Part shown: one piece after another, positions 32,247 through 41,619 of the stretch
How positions within the stretch are numbered: the first letter of the stretch is position 1
Layout of the letters: each line of letters starts with the position of its first letter
Assembly (NCBI RefSeq): GCF_011742555.1
Contig: NZ_JAAQQR010000002.1
Coordinates: 310,001-374,000 of the forward strand
Length of the DNA stretch: 64,000 nucleotides
Reading direction: 5' to 3'
Source: Luteibacter jiangsuensis
Lineage (GTDB): Bacteria; Pseudomonadota; Gammaproteobacteria; Xanthomonadales; Rhodanobacteraceae
Position numbers and translations under genes: made by a program
Notes under the pieces: generated by a model
Database searches by the model: none
Seen by the model: the letters and a program-made list of their open reading frames with translations, nothing else
Told to the model about the DNA's origin: nothing

Positions 32247-35200
32247 ATGAAAAAGCAGTTTCTCTCTCGCAGGAGCGCACTGGCACTGGCGGTCTGCGCC
32301 TGCCTGAGCGGCGTTTCGAGCGTCTACGCGCAGTCCACCACGGGTGCCATCAACGGCTCCGCCCCGGTGGCAGCCAATGAAACCGTCGTGGTTGAAAGCG
32401 GCGCCGGCTTCCGCCGCGAGGTGCAGGTCGACGAGCGCGGCCGCTACTCCCTCTCGCAGCTGCCCCTGGGCACCTACACGGTGACCCTGATGCGCGACGG
32501 CGCGGCCGTCGATTCCCGCAAGGACGTCACGCTGCGCGTCGGTGCCAGCACCGACGTGTCGTTCAACGCCGCTCCGGCCACCGCGGCTGCCGCGGAGAGC
32601 CTGGAAGGCGTGACCGTCACCGGTACGGCGCTGCCGAGCATCGACGTGACGGCGGTCGACTCGCGCACCGTCATCACGTCGGAGCAGCTGTCGAAGATTC
32701 CGCTCGGCCGCTCGGCCGAAGAGATCGCCCGCCTCGCGCCGGGCGTGGTCAACAACGGCGGCGGCTTCACCAGCGACACCGGCCGCTCCGTCGCCAGCTT
32801 CGGCGGTGCCGCGGCGAACGAGAACGCGTACTACGTCAACGGTTTCAACACCACCGATCCGCTCAACGCGCTCGGCGGCCTGCAGCTCCCCTATGGCGCG
32901 ATCGACCAGCAGGAGGTCTACACCGGCGGTTACAGCGCGCAGTACGGTCGCTCCGACGGCGGCGTGATCAGCCAGGTGGGCAAGCGCGGCACGAACCAGT
33001 GGCACTTCGGCGCGCAGGTGCTCTGGGAGCCGGCCTTCGCCCGTGCCTCGGGCCCGAACCTGCATTACGCCAACACGCCGGAATCCGCACCGGCCGGCGA
33101 CCTGTACCAGCCCAAGAGCCAGAACGACAAGTGGACCACCACGGTCAGCGCCTACGCCAGCGGTCCGCTCATCAAGGACAAGCTGTTCTTCTTCCTGGGT
33201 GGCGAGTTCGAGCGCCAGGGTCTGCGCGAGGTCAACAGCGTGGGCAGCAACACGCCTGCCGACACGAAGAACTACCGTAATCCGCGCTGGTACGGCAAGC
33301 TCGACTGGAACATCAACGACAGCAACATCCTCGAGCTGACGAGCGCCGGCGACAAGCGCGAAGGTTCGGGCACGCGCTATCGCTACGACTACGCCAACCT
33401 GAGCCGCACGACCCGCATCGGCGACCTCAACGACACCAAGACCGGTGGCGACCTGTGGGTGGCGAAGTACACCGGCTACATCACGGACAACCTCACCGTG
33501 AGCGCCATGTACGGCAAGATGTCGAGCAAGAACTACGACCAACCCACCGAGTACGACCCGAACCTGATTCGCGTCGACAACCCGGTGCGCCAGAATCCGG
33601 CGCTCAACGGCGGCACTCCGATCCAGAACAACCAGGTCAGCGATATCAGCTCGCCGGGTCGCGGCAACAAGTCGACCAATTTCCGCTTCGACGTCGCCTA
33701 CGTGCTTGGCGATCACACGATCTCCGTCGGTATCGACAATGTACGTTCGCGCGTCGAAGACTTCGGTACGCAGAGCCCCGGTCCTGGCTACGTCTGGAGC
33801 TACGGCCATTCCGACGATCCGATGGAAGCGATCGACAACACCCCGGGCCGCAACTTCGTACCCGCGCCGGGCCTGTTCCCGAATGGCGAGCAGGGTTACT
33901 GGGTGAGCCGCAACGTGGTGAACAACCTCGTGAACGTCCGCTCCGACCAGAAGGCGCAGTACATCGAAGACAAGTGGCAGGTCAGCGATCGCTGGTTGCT
34001 CTCTCTCGGTCTGCGCAACGACCAGTTCACCGACTACAACCAGTTCGGCGAGCCGTTCATCAAGCAGACGCGTCCGCAGTGGGCGCCGCGCCTCGGTGCT
34101 TCGTGGGACGTGAACGGCGACGGCAGCTTCAAGGTCTACGCCAACGCCGGCCGCTACTACCTCGGTCTGCCGCTCAATCCCGCCACGGGTGCGGCTGCCG
34201 GTTATACCGCCACCCAGCAGTACTTCACCTACTCAGGTATCGATCCGGTCACCGGCAATCCGACCGGCCTCACCCAGTTCAGCGGCGTGGTCTCCGGTAA
34301 CAACTCCTATGGCATTCCGCCCGACCCGCGCACCGTGGCCGCGAAGGACCTGAAGTCCGAAAACCAGGATGAATTCATCGTGGGCTTCGACAAGACCTTC
34401 AACGAGAACTGGAACTACGGCGTCAAGCTGACCCAGCGCAAGCTCAATGCCGTCATCGACGACTTCTGCGATCTGGACGTGGTCACCAACAAGGCCGCGG
34501 CCCTGGGTTACACGGTCGGTTCGACCAACAGCTGCTATCTCGTCAACGGCGGCCACTCGAACAAGTTCACCCTGATCGACACCGCCGGCAACCCGTTCGT
34601 CGTGCCGCTCAGCCGTGAAGAAATGGGCATGCCGAAGACGAAGCGCCGCTACCTCAGCGCCGAGTTCTACGCGGAACACCAGTTCGACGGCACCTGGTAC
34701 GGCAAGTTCGACTACGTGTGGTCGCACTCGTACGGCAACACCGAAGGCCAGGCGCGTACCGACACCCGCCAGTCGGGTGCCGCCGGCAGCGTGGACTGGG
34801 ATAACCACTGGGTGATGGACTACGCCAACGGCCCGCTCGGCAACGACCACACGCACGTGTTCAAGGCCTACGGTTACTGGCAGTTCGCTCCGGAATGGCA
34901 GCTGTCCGGCAACCTCCAGGCGATCTCCGGTGCACCGGAAGTCTGCCTCGGTTACTGGGGCCCGAACCAGGAAGACGTTGCGCACTACGGCAGCTCGTAC
35001 CACTGGTGCGACGGCCAGCCCTCGCCCCCGGGCGACAAGGGCCGCCTGCCCTGGACCTTCCAGCTCGACCTCGGCGTGACCTACCGTCCGGAGTGGGCGG
35101 GTTCGAAGCTGGCGTTCTCCGCGAACGTCTTCAACGTGCTCAACCAGCAGCGTCCGACGTTCCGCTACCCCACCGAGTACGAAAACCGCGGTTCGCCGCA

Positions 35201-35273
35201 TCCGATCTACCGCGTCCCGCTGTACACCCAGGACCCGCGTTACGCCCGCCTGGCCGTCAGCTACGACTTCTAA
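32247..35273 (+). CDS. Oar-like TonB-dependent receptor with carboxypeptidase-regulatory domain
   Basis: 1008 residues, outer membrane. A signal peptide (about 1-28, ending SVYAQ) is followed by a carboxypeptidase-regulatory-like beta sandwich (about 30-110: GRYSLSQLPLGTYTVTLMRDG). The plug domain (about 125-260) has SLEGVTVTGTAL, RSAEEIARLAPGV and QQEVYTGGYSAQYGRSDGGVI. The 22-strand type barrel ends in a terminal aromatic (RLAVSYDF). The layout matches the Oar family of Xanthomonadales, which take up large ligands with TonB energy; the substrate is not identifiable. The ATG at 32247 (MKKQFLSRRS) follows GGGGAAAGC. Ends at a strong terminator. Confidence 0.93.
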   Translation: MKKQFLSRRSALALAVCACLSGVSSVYAQSTTGAINGSAPVAANETVVVESGAGFRREVQVDERGRYSLSQLPLGTYTVTLMRDGAAVDSRKDVTLRVGASTDVSFNAAPATAAAAESLEGVTVTGTALPSIDVTAVDSRTVITSEQLSKIPLGRSAEEIARLAPGVVNNGGGFTSDTGRSVASFGGAAANENAYYVNGFNTTDPLNALGGLQLPYGAIDQQEVYTGGYSAQYGRSDGGVISQVGKRGTNQWHFGAQVLWEPAFARASGPNLHYANTPESAPAGDLYQPKSQNDKWTTTVSAYASGPLIKDKLFFFLGGEFERQGLREVNSVGSNTPADTKNYRNPRWYGKLDWNINDSNILELTSAGDKREGSGTRYRYDYANLSRTTRIGDLNDTKTGGDLWVAKYTGYITDNLTVSAMYGKMSSKNYDQPTEYDPNLIRVDNPVRQNPALNGGTPIQNNQVSDISSPGRGNKSTNFRFDVAYVLGDHTISVGIDNVRSRVEDFGTQSPGPGYVWSYGHSDDPMEAIDNTPGRNFVPAPGLFPNGEQGYWVSRNVVNNLVNVRSDQKAQYIEDKWQVSDRWLLSLGLRNDQFTDYNQFGEPFIKQTRPQWAPRLGASWDVNGDGSFKVYANAGRYYLGLPLNPATGAAAGYTATQQYFTYSGIDPVTGNPTGLTQFSGVVSGNNSYGIPPDPRTVAAKDLKSENQDEFIVGFDKTFNENWNYGVKLTQRKLNAVIDDFCDLDVVTNKAAALGYTVGSTNSCYLVNGGHSNKFTLIDTAGNPFVVPLSREEMGMPKTKRRYLSAEFYAEHQFDGTWYGKFDYVWSHSYGNTEGQARTDTRQSGAAGSVDWDNHWVMDYANGPLGNDHTHVFKAYGYWQFAPEWQLSGNLQAISGAPEVCLGYWGPNQEDVAHYGSSYHWCDGQPSPPGDKGRLPWTFQLDLGVTYRPEWAGSKLAFSANVFNVLNQQRPTFRYPTEYENRGSPHPIYRVPLYTQDPRYARLAVSYDF

Positions 35274-35310
35274 GGTCGCTTAAGAACAGCAAGATCCCTG
35301 TGTGACACTT

Positions 35311-35375
35311 GCGCCCCTCTGCGGGAACCGGCTCCTCCCCAGCCGCTTCCCGCAGACCGGGCGCTCTTTTTTTTT
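35311..35375 (+). terminator. Strong nested rho-independent terminator after the Oar-like receptor
   Basis: Three nested stems in series: GCGCCC/GGGCGC outermost, CTGCGGGAA/TTCCCGCAG in the middle and GGCT/AGCC at the tip, followed by TC and nine T (35367-35375). It starts 38 bases past the receptor stop and ends two bases before the convergent gene's stop. Confidence 0.93.
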
Positions 35376-35376
35376 G

Positions 35377-35769
35377 TCAGCGCGCCTCGCCCGAGGCGGC
35401 CACGACCATCTCGATGTAGCCGAGCACGTCGGCCAGGGGAAGGTCGAAGATGCCGGCGTCGCCATTGTCGTAGGCCTGGCGCCAGACGTCGTAGCCGTCG
35501 CGCCAGTGCTCTTCGGCGTCGGCATGGCCGTCGGGTTCGAGCAGGCTGGCATCCAGGCTCGCCCGGGACACGGCAGCATGGTGCATGGCGGGTTGGATTC
35601 CGCCCGGGAGCCGGTGATTGCGCAGCTTCACGCCCAGGATCGAAACGTGGAACACCTCGCCGTCTTCCGGTTCGATGTCGATCCGGCGGATCGCCACGCG
35701 GGACGCCTCCTCACCCGGGCGGGTGCGGTAGGTCCAGGACTGGCCCACGGCATAGTCGGGCTTGCTCAC
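35377..35769 (-). CDS. Conserved hypothetical cytoplasmic protein
   Basis: 130 residues, no family name that I can attach. It starts VSKPDYAVGQSWTYRTRPGE with a GTG (35769) that has AGGAG 9 bases upstream. A beta-rich N-terminal half (ASRVAIRRIDIEPEDGEVFHVSILGV) is followed by an Asp/Glu-rich helical part with two Trp. No signal peptide or membrane segment. It is divergent from the ferredoxin-NADP reductase gene and convergent with the receptor gene. The length and composition argue for a real gene. Confidence 0.6.
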   Translation of the reverse strand: MSKPDYAVGQSWTYRTRPGEEASRVAIRRIDIEPEDGEVFHVSILGVKLRNHRLPGGIQPAMHHAAVSRASLDASLLEPDGHADAEEHWRDGYDVWRQAYDNGDAGIFDLPLADVLGYIEMVVAASGEAR

Positions 35770-36002
35770 CGGCGATTCTCCTCGTGCCTGCGTTCGTTCG
35801 GCCCCGCATCTTAGTCCAGCCGGGCCTTCCGGGCGGCCCGGGCCGAGATGCCTTAAACTTGCGCCCCATGAGCGCGCACCCATGGGTGCGACGCGACGCG
35901 CGAGGCAGCGCGGCCCGCGAGGCCGCTTCCCCAGCCAGCCCGAAGGCCTTCCGTGCATCGCGCGATGGCCCGTCTGTTTACGTTTTCGAGGTTCAGCAAA
36001 CC

Positions 36003-36779
36003 ATGGTGGCATTGGCGACCGAGCACGTGATCGACGTGCATCACTGGAACGACAGCCTGTTCAGCTTCCGCACCACGCGCGACCCGGGATTCCGGTTCGA
36101 GAGCGGGCATTTCGTGATGATCGGCCTGGAGGTCGATGGGCGACCGCTCATGCGGGCGTATTCCATCGCCAGCGCGCATTACGAGGAGCACCTGGAATTC
36201 TTCAGTATCAAGGTGCAGGACGGCCCGCTCACCTCGCGGCTGCAGCACCTGAAGCCCGGCGATCCCATCATCGTCAGCCGCAAGCCCACCGGCACCCTGG
36301 TGCTCAACGACCTGAAGCCGGGCAAGCGCCTTTACCTCCTCGGTACCGGCACGGGGCTGGCCCCGTTCCTCTCGATCATCCGTGACCCGGACACCTACGA
36401 GCGCTTCGACACCGTGGTGCTCGCGCACGGCGTGCGCCACGTGAACGACCTGGCCTATTCGGACTACATCGAAAACGACCTACCCAGGCATGAGTACCTC
36501 GGCGACCTCATCCGCGAGAAGCTGGTGTATTACCCGACCGTCACTCGCGAAGCGTTCCGCAACCGGGGCCGCATCACCGACGCGATCGCCGACGGCGAGC
36601 TGGCCCGCGCCACCGGCCTTCCTCCGCTCAACCCGGCCGAGGACCGCGTGATGCTCTGCGGCAGCCCCTCGATGCTGGAAGACATCTGCGTGCTGCTCGA
36701 CGGCAAGGGCTTCCAGGCGTCGCCGCGCACGCGCGAGCCGGGCGATTACGTGATCGAGCGAGCGTTCGTCGAGAAATAG
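36003..36779 (+). CDS. fpr: Ferredoxin/flavodoxin-NADP+ reductase
   Basis: 258 residues, as in bacterial Fpr. FAD enzyme that exchanges electrons between NADPH and ferredoxin or flavodoxin, in oxidative stress and Fe-S metabolism. FAD-binding motif RAYSIAS (about 55-61) with EFFSIKV; NADP-binding GTGTGLAPFLSIIRD and VLAHGVRHV; C-terminal EPGDYVIERAFVEK with terminal aromatic-lysine as in subclass I enzymes. Start at MVALATEHV; the frame is open upstream but family proteins begin here. The promoter is probably within the region shared with the divergent gene at 35377. Confidence 0.93.
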   Translation: MVALATEHVIDVHHWNDSLFSFRTTRDPGFRFESGHFVMIGLEVDGRPLMRAYSIASAHYEEHLEFFSIKVQDGPLTSRLQHLKPGDPIIVSRKPTGTLVLNDLKPGKRLYLLGTGTGLAPFLSIIRDPDTYERFDTVVLAHGVRHVNDLAYSDYIENDLPRHEYLGDLIREKLVYYPTVTREAFRNRGRITDAIADGELARATGLPPLNPAEDRVMLCGSPSMLEDICVLLDGKGFQASPRTREPGDYVIERAFVEK

Positions 36780-36789
36780 TCTCGCGCCC

Positions 36790-36836
36790 CGTCATTCCCG
36801 CCCGTCCCGTCATTCCCGCGAAAGCGGGAATCCAGC
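36790..36836. repeat. REP-like hairpin, GTCATTCCCGC type
   Basis: Two direct copies of CGTCATTCCCGC (about 36790 and 36809) are followed by the palindrome ATTCCCGC-GAAA-GCGGGAAT (36812-36831) and TCCAGCG. It lies between the tail-to-tail fpr and kinase genes. It belongs to a type of short interspersed palindrome common in proteobacteria; it may also act as a bidirectional transcription barrier. Confidence 0.7.
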
Positions 36837-36883
36837 GCCCCGCCGCACGAACGAGCACGGCGTCCCAAGTCGCTTCTTCCTGG

Positions 36884-37546
36884 TCAGCGCCTGATGCGCC
36901 CCTGCCCTTCGTTGTCCCAGTAGCCGAAGATGCGGCGGGCGATGAGCTTGTACAGGCGCTTGCCCGTCGCGCGCCATAGCCGCGAGTGCGCCGCGGGGCG
37001 CGCCAGCATGGCGCGCTGCCGCTGCGTCAGGGCGTCGGGGACATACGTCCGCTTGTGTTTCAGCAGGTGGCGCAGGTCCTCGCGGGCGAGAAGGCGGAAA
37101 AGCGGCCCCCTGCGGCCGCGGGTCCAGGCGACCTGGAAATCCACGAGGCCGGGTGTGCCGTCGTCGCGCACCAGCCAGTTCGGTTCCTTGGCCAGGTCGT
37201 TGTGTACGATGCCGCGACGGTGCAATGCCGCCAGCAGGCGCAACGCGGCGCGGTAATACCCGGCGTTCGCCGGCTTGCCCACCTGCATGGGTTGACCTGA
37301 CATGTAGCTGCGCTCCAGTACCCGCCCGTCCCACGCGAGCAGGCGCGGCACACCGTCCAGGCCCTCCAGGCGGGCGAGCGCACGGGCCTCGCGCGCGGCA
37401 GCGCGGCGGGCAAAACCGCGCGCCCACCAGCGGGCACTACCGATGTCGCGTCGGATCAGCGTCACGCCGTCCCGTTCCACGCGTTCGATGCGGCCGAGTT
37501 CGTCGGCCTTGAGCAGGGTGATGGATTCCGTGGTCGCGCTATGCAC
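36884..37546 (-). CDS. KDO-kinase/RIO-like protein kinase-fold protein
   Basis: 220 residues. It shows a small eukaryotic-type kinase core: nucleotide region with ALARLEGLDGVPRLL, hinge VLERSYMSGQPM, catalytic loop GIVHNDLAKEPNWLV and metal loop GLVDFQVAW (DFG-like, with Gln). The compact size and HNDLAKEPNWL loop match the LPS-core kinase/RIO-like group in Gram-negative bacteria. It may phosphorylate KDO or heptose residues of lipopolysaccharide, or act on protein; the substrate is not decided. GTG start (MHSATTES) with AAGGAA upstream. Confidence 0.75.
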   Translation of the reverse strand: MHSATTESITLLKADELGRIERVERDGVTLIRRDIGSARWWARGFARRAAAREARALARLEGLDGVPRLLAWDGRVLERSYMSGQPMQVGKPANAGYYRAALRLLAALHRRGIVHNDLAKEPNWLVRDDGTPGLVDFQVAWTRGRRGPLFRLLAREDLRHLLKHKRTYVPDALTQRQRAMLARPAAHSRLWRATGKRLYKLIARRIFGYWDNEGQGRIRR

Positions 37547-37628
37547 GCTTTTCCTTCATGACATTGACGCGCCGTGCCCATGACGGCAGCTACGCTAAGA
37601 TGCGAACTTCGCAGGGAGAGAACGCACG

Positions 37629-38396
37629 ATGTTGCTGCGACATATCCTGTCGCTGGCCGTGGCCGCCGCCGGGCTGACCGCTTGCCATGACGCCGACCAG
37701 GAACGCGGGGGACCGTCGCCACCGCCCGCGAGGGCCGGTGCGGACAAGGATACCCAATCGGCGAACGAAGGCCTCTACACCATGGAACTGAAGATGCCCG
37801 ATCTGCCGCATGGCGCGCAGCCCCTGCGCGAGGCGATCGACCGTTACGTGGAGCGGCAGAAGCGCGATTTCCTCACCAGCCTGGATACGCCCGGTGCCCG
37901 CGCGCGGGCGCGGGAAATCCCTTGGGACCTCAATCTCGACATCGCGGTGGCCGGCCGCTCCGACCGCTTCATCAACGTGCAGGTCGACGGCTCCGCCTTC
38001 ACCGGGGGCGCCCATCCCGCGCCGATCGTGGACAGTTTCACGTTCGACCTCGAAGAGCGGCGAGTGGTGGACATCGACGACCTGTTCGCCGATCCGCACG
38101 CGGCCGAGAGCGCATTCGCGACCGAGGCGCGGCGCCAGCTGCTGACGGCGCTCGACGACCAGGACGATCCGCTCGCTTCGGACAGCGAACAGATCGAGCA
38201 AGGCACCGCGCCCGGCAAGGGGCGCTACCGCGTGTTCAGCCTGCTCACGGGGCCGGATGGCAAGGTACATGGGCTCACCTTCATCTTTCCGCCGTACCAG
38301 GTGGCGTCGTACGTCGCGGGCCAGCAGGCGGTCGACGTCCCGAGCGAAGCCTTCGCCGCCTACCTGAAACCCGAATTCCGCGAGGCCTTCCGCTGA
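37629..38396 (+). CDS. Lipoprotein with DUF4163/DUF3298 (RsiV-like) domains
   Basis: 255 residues. A lipobox LTAC places the lipidated cysteine at about residue 19. A linker rich in Pro/Gly is followed by DUF4163-like (about 45-130, YTMELKMPDLPHG... AVDRY-type helix AIDRYVERQKRDFL) and DUF3298-like parts (GGAHPAPIVDSFTFDLEERR, FPPYQVASYVAGQ). The same pair occurs in RsiV, an anti-sigma factor that binds lysozyme in Bacillus. A lysozyme-binding or inhibitor role in the envelope is possible but not shown. Its stop overlaps the next start (TGATG), so it is coupled to the DUF456 gene. Confidence 0.82.
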   Translation: MLLRHILSLAVAAAGLTACHDADQERGGPSPPPARAGADKDTQSANEGLYTMELKMPDLPHGAQPLREAIDRYVERQKRDFLTSLDTPGARARAREIPWDLNLDIAVAGRSDRFINVQVDGSAFTGGAHPAPIVDSFTFDLEERRVVDIDDLFADPHAAESAFATEARRQLLTALDDQDDPLASDSEQIEQGTAPGKGRYRVFSLLTGPDGKVHGLTFIFPPYQVASYVAGQQAVDVPSEAFAAYLKPEFREAFR

Positions 38397-38878
38397 TGGA
38401 TGTCGCTCTGTATCTGCTTGCGGCGGCCCTGGTGGTGGGCGGCGTCGCCGGCGCCGTGCTGCCGGTGCTCCCGGGCATTCCCATGATTTTCGGCGGTATC
38501 TGGCTGGCAGCCGCCGTGGATCAGTACCGGCACCTCGGCTGGGCCTGGCTGGTGGCGATCGGCATCGTCGGCGCCGTCGGCGTCGCGCTCGATTTCGTCT
38601 CCGCGTCGCTGGGCGCGAAGCGCATCGGCGCAAGCCCACGCGCCTTGTGGGGCGCGGGCATGGGAACGATGGTCGGCATGTTCTTCGGCATCCCCGGGCT
38701 CATCGTGGGGCCGTTCGCGGGCGCCATGGCCGGTGAGCTCTGGTCGGGCACCAGCGTGCTGCGCTCCGCCCATGTGGGCGTGAGCACGTGGGTGGGCATG
38801 CTCCTGGGCACGCTCGCCAAGGTCGTCATCTCGTTTCTCATGATCGGCATGGCCGGCGTCGCCCTGCTCTTCAGCTGA
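38396..38878 (+). CDS. DUF456 small integral membrane protein
   Basis: 160 residues with four to five hydrophobic segments (about 4-22, 27-42, 52-70, 90-112, 135-158). Pattern typical for DUF456: VAGAVLPVLPGIPMIFGGI near the N-terminus, SLGAKRIGASPRALWGAGMG and FFGIPGLIVGPFAGAMAGEL, with Gly-rich helices. The biochemical role of the family is unknown; located in the inner membrane. Translationally coupled to the upstream lipoprotein gene. Confidence 0.88.
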   Translation: MDVALYLLAAALVVGGVAGAVLPVLPGIPMIFGGIWLAAAVDQYRHLGWAWLVAIGIVGAVGVALDFVSASLGAKRIGASPRALWGAGMGTMVGMFFGIPGLIVGPFAGAMAGELWSGTSVLRSAHVGVSTWVGMLLGTLAKVVISFLMIGMAGVALLFS

Positions 38879-38949
38879 CCGCCATTCGGCACATTGGCGC
38901 GCTCCGCCCGCAACGGCTAGTCTCGGCTGACTCAAACGGGGAGACACGC

Positions 38950-40716
38950 ATGTTCCGACGACTCACGCTCGCTGCCGCCGTCACGCTGGCGGTCGGCTGC
39001 CTGCACGCAGAACCCGCCACACAGCCTGCCTGGATCGCCCGCAGCAATGCCGACGCGCAGCCGCTGCTCGACGTCACCGCCCGCTTCAGCCCCGAGTCGG
39101 CCACCGATATCGGCCTGAAAGGCTTCGACGAAAAGACCGTCGACCTCGGCCCGGACGTGGACAAGCGCCAGCGCGCCGCCCTTGTCGGAGTGCGCGAAAC
39201 GGTGAAGAAGCGGCTCGCCGAAGAGAAAGACCCCAACGTCAAGCAGGACCTTCAGATCCTTCTCAAGCAGATCGACGGCAGCATCAAGGGCATCGACCTC
39301 AACGACAAATACCTGTTGCCCTGGTTCGATGCCGGACAGATCGTCTTCAGCGGCGAGTTCTCGCTGCTGAACGCCGAGAGCAAACCCGAGCAGAACAAGG
39401 CCGCGCTGGGTCGCCTGAAGTGCTACGTGGGTATGGCGCCGGGTTGCACGCCCCTCGTGGACCAGGCAAAAGCCCGCACCACCGAAAAGCTGGGCGACAA
39501 GTCGTTGCTGGGGCCCGTGAAAGCCGACGTAGAGCAGAAGCTGGGCAACACACAGCGCTATGTCGACGGCATCCGCAAGCTGTTCGCGGAGAAGAAGATC
39601 GCCGGCACCGAAGAGGCCATGGCGAAGCTGGACCAGCAACTCAAGGATTACAACGCCTGGGTGAAGAAGACCGTGCTGCCGCGTGCGCGTACGGACTTCC
39701 GCCTTCCCGAACCGCTGTATGCGTACAACCTCGAACAGGTGGGCCTGGACATCTCGCCCCGCGAGCTGATCGAGCGGGCACAGCTGGAATTCATGGAAAC
39801 CACCTACGCGATGCAGATGCTTGCCCCCGTCGTGGCCAAGGCGGAAGGTCTGCCCGACGGCGATTATCGCGACGTGCTCAAGGCGCTGAAGAAAAAGCAG
39901 CTGGCGAAAGACAAGGTGGAACCCACCTATCACGCGGTGATCCGCAAGATCGAGGACATCATCCGCCGCGAGCGCATCGTCGAACTGCCGAAGCGGGAGA
40001 TGGCGATGCGCCTTGCTTCGGAGGCGGAGAACGCCCGCACGCCGGCACCGCACATGGATCCTCCGCCGTTCGTCGGCAACACCGGCCAGCGCGGCACCTT
40101 CGTGCTCACCACGGGCAATCCGCCGGCCGACGGCGACAAGACGCAGATGTACGACGACTTCACCTTCGAAGCCGCGGCATGGACGCTCACCGCGCACGAA
40201 GGCCGGCCGGGCCACGAGTTGCAGTTCGCGGCGATGGTGGAACAGGGCGTGTCGCTCACGCGTAGCCTGTTCGCCTTCAACAGCGTGAACGTGGAGGGCT
40301 GGGCACTGTATGCCGAAGCCGAAATGCTGCCCTACGAGCCGCCCGCGGGCCAGTTCATCGCCTTGCAGTTCCGCCTCTTGCGTGCGGCCCGCGCGTTCCT
40401 CGACCCGATGCTCAACCTCGGCATGGTCACGCGCGAGCGGGCGCACGACATCCTTGTGCACGACGTCGGACTCTCGGAACCCATGGCCCGCCAGGAACTG
40501 GACCGCTACACCCTGAACTCGCCCGGCCAGGCCACGGCGTATTTCTACGGCTACACGCGCATCCTTCAGCTGCGCGCGGAAACCCAGACCCGACTGGGCG
40601 ACAAGTTCGACCGCAAAGCCTTCAACGACTTCCTGATCGCCCAGGGGCTGCTGCCGCCGGATCTGCTCACGGAAGCGGTGCGCACGCGGTTCATTCCGTC
40701 GCAGGAGAAGAAGTAG
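38950..40716 (+). CDS. DUF885 family periplasmic metallopeptidase-like protein
   Basis: 588 residues. A signal peptide or possible lipobox lies at the N-terminus (LAVGC near residue 17). The DUF885 core includes a helical body and the metal-binding HEGRPGH motif (about residue 417), with the downstream EGWALYAEAEML helix that supplies a glutamate ligand. This arrangement resembles M32/M3-like gluzincins, and relatives cleave short peptides. Likely a periplasmic or outer-membrane-tethered peptidase. It starts at the ATG after GGGGAGACACGC, 71 bases beyond the DUF456 gene. Confidence 0.88.
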   Translation: MFRRLTLAAAVTLAVGCLHAEPATQPAWIARSNADAQPLLDVTARFSPESATDIGLKGFDEKTVDLGPDVDKRQRAALVGVRETVKKRLAEEKDPNVKQDLQILLKQIDGSIKGIDLNDKYLLPWFDAGQIVFSGEFSLLNAESKPEQNKAALGRLKCYVGMAPGCTPLVDQAKARTTEKLGDKSLLGPVKADVEQKLGNTQRYVDGIRKLFAEKKIAGTEEAMAKLDQQLKDYNAWVKKTVLPRARTDFRLPEPLYAYNLEQVGLDISPRELIERAQLEFMETTYAMQMLAPVVAKAEGLPDGDYRDVLKALKKKQLAKDKVEPTYHAVIRKIEDIIRRERIVELPKREMAMRLASEAENARTPAPHMDPPPFVGNTGQRGTFVLTTGNPPADGDKTQMYDDFTFEAAAWTLTAHEGRPGHELQFAAMVEQGVSLTRSLFAFNSVNVEGWALYAEAEMLPYEPPAGQFIALQFRLLRAARAFLDPMLNLGMVTRERAHDILVHDVGLSEPMARQELDRYTLNSPGQATAYFYGYTRILQLRAETQTRLGDKFDRKAFNDFLIAQGLLPPDLLTEAVRTRFIPSQEKK

Positions 40717-40727
40717 CAGCTGCCATC

Positions 40728-40807
40728 TGTGGGAGCCGCTTTAGCGGCGATGGGTGCTCGCGAGCGTGCCCGCTGCCGCGGGATCGCCGGCGAAGCCGGC
40801 TCCCACA
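40728..40807. repeat. REP-like palindrome, TGTGGGAGCC family, copy 1
   Basis: Starts TGTGGGAGCCGC and ends with the inverse GGCTCCCACA; the interior carries further palindromes (CCGCTTTAGCGG, GCCGGCGAAGCCGGC). Nearly the same sequence recurs at 48046-48129. It is placed between the convergent DUF885 and hemolysin III genes. Confidence 0.9.
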
Positions 40808-40839
40808 GTCGATAGTGTCCCTTGCCGATCTATGGAGGC

Positions 40840-41502
40840 TCAGTGCCCCGACGCGTTCGGAATCACATAGAGCAGCACCGCCAGGTAATGCAGCACACTG
40901 CCGGCGAGCACGAAGAAATGCCAGATGGCATGGTGGTAAGGCAGTTTCCGCGCCATGTAGAAGGGCACGCCCGCCGTGTACGCCACGCCGCCGCCGAACA
41001 GCAGCGCGAGGCCGCCGGCGGGCACGTTGTCGCGCAACGGTTCGATGGCGATCACGGCCACCCAGCCCATCGCCACGTACATGGCCACCGCTGCCTTGCG
41101 GTAGCGCTTGAGCAGGCCAAGCTCCGCCGCGCTGCCGAGAATCGCCAGGAGCCAGATGGTACCGAACAGACCCCAGCCCCACGCACCTGGAAGGGCCAGC
41201 AGGGTGAATGGTGTGTAGGTGCCGGCAATGAGCAGGAAAATGGCGATGTGGTCGAGCGTGCGCAGGATGCGCTTCGGCATGTCGCCGGGGATCGAGTGAT
41301 AAAGCGTCGAGGCGGTATAGAGCAGGATCAGCGTGGTGCCGAAGACGGAACTGGCCACCACTGCGCGCGCACCGCCGTACATGGCCGAAAACGCCACGAG
41401 CACGGCCAGTCCGGCGATGCTGAGCACGAGACCGATGCCGTGGATCACGCTGCTGGCGACTTCCTCACCCAAGGGATAGCGCGGCGTGCTGTCGAGAACC
41501 AT
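40840..41502 (-). CDS. Hemolysin III family (PAQR-like) membrane protein
   Basis: 220 residues with seven predicted membrane spans. Family marks: an N-terminal SSVIHGIGLVLSIAG, the LYHSIPGDMP motif, LDHIAIFLLIAGTYTPF in the third span and KLPYHHAIWHFFVLAGSVLH in the last part. The three conserved His correspond to the zinc site of PAQR/alkaline ceramidase-like hydrolases. The name reflects a Bacillus cereus hemolysin; most members are housekeeping membrane enzymes of unclear substrate. Stands alone. Confidence 0.9.
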   Translation of the reverse strand: MVLDSTPRYPLGEEVASSVIHGIGLVLSIAGLAVLVAFSAMYGGARAVVASSVFGTTLILLYTASTLYHSIPGDMPKRILRTLDHIAIFLLIAGTYTPFTLLALPGAWGWGLFGTIWLLAILGSAAELGLLKRYRKAAVAMYVAMGWVAVIAIEPLRDNVPAGGLALLFGGGVAYTAGVPFYMARKLPYHHAIWHFFVLAGSVLHYLAVLLYVIPNASGH

Positions 41503-41619
41503 GGTTGCTTTTTTCCTGTGGCCTGATCACGAAGGTTAGCCCAAGGTGGCCGCCCATGGCGGCTTCGAAGGCGCAACGCGACCATTGACCGCCCCCTGTC
41601 CGGCGTTGTTCCATGGGCC

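Noticed and set aside
32229-33809. A 526-residue frame antisense to the Oar-like receptor
   Set aside because: It covers the receptor's signal peptide and plug; there is no promoter or Shine-Dalgarno for it.
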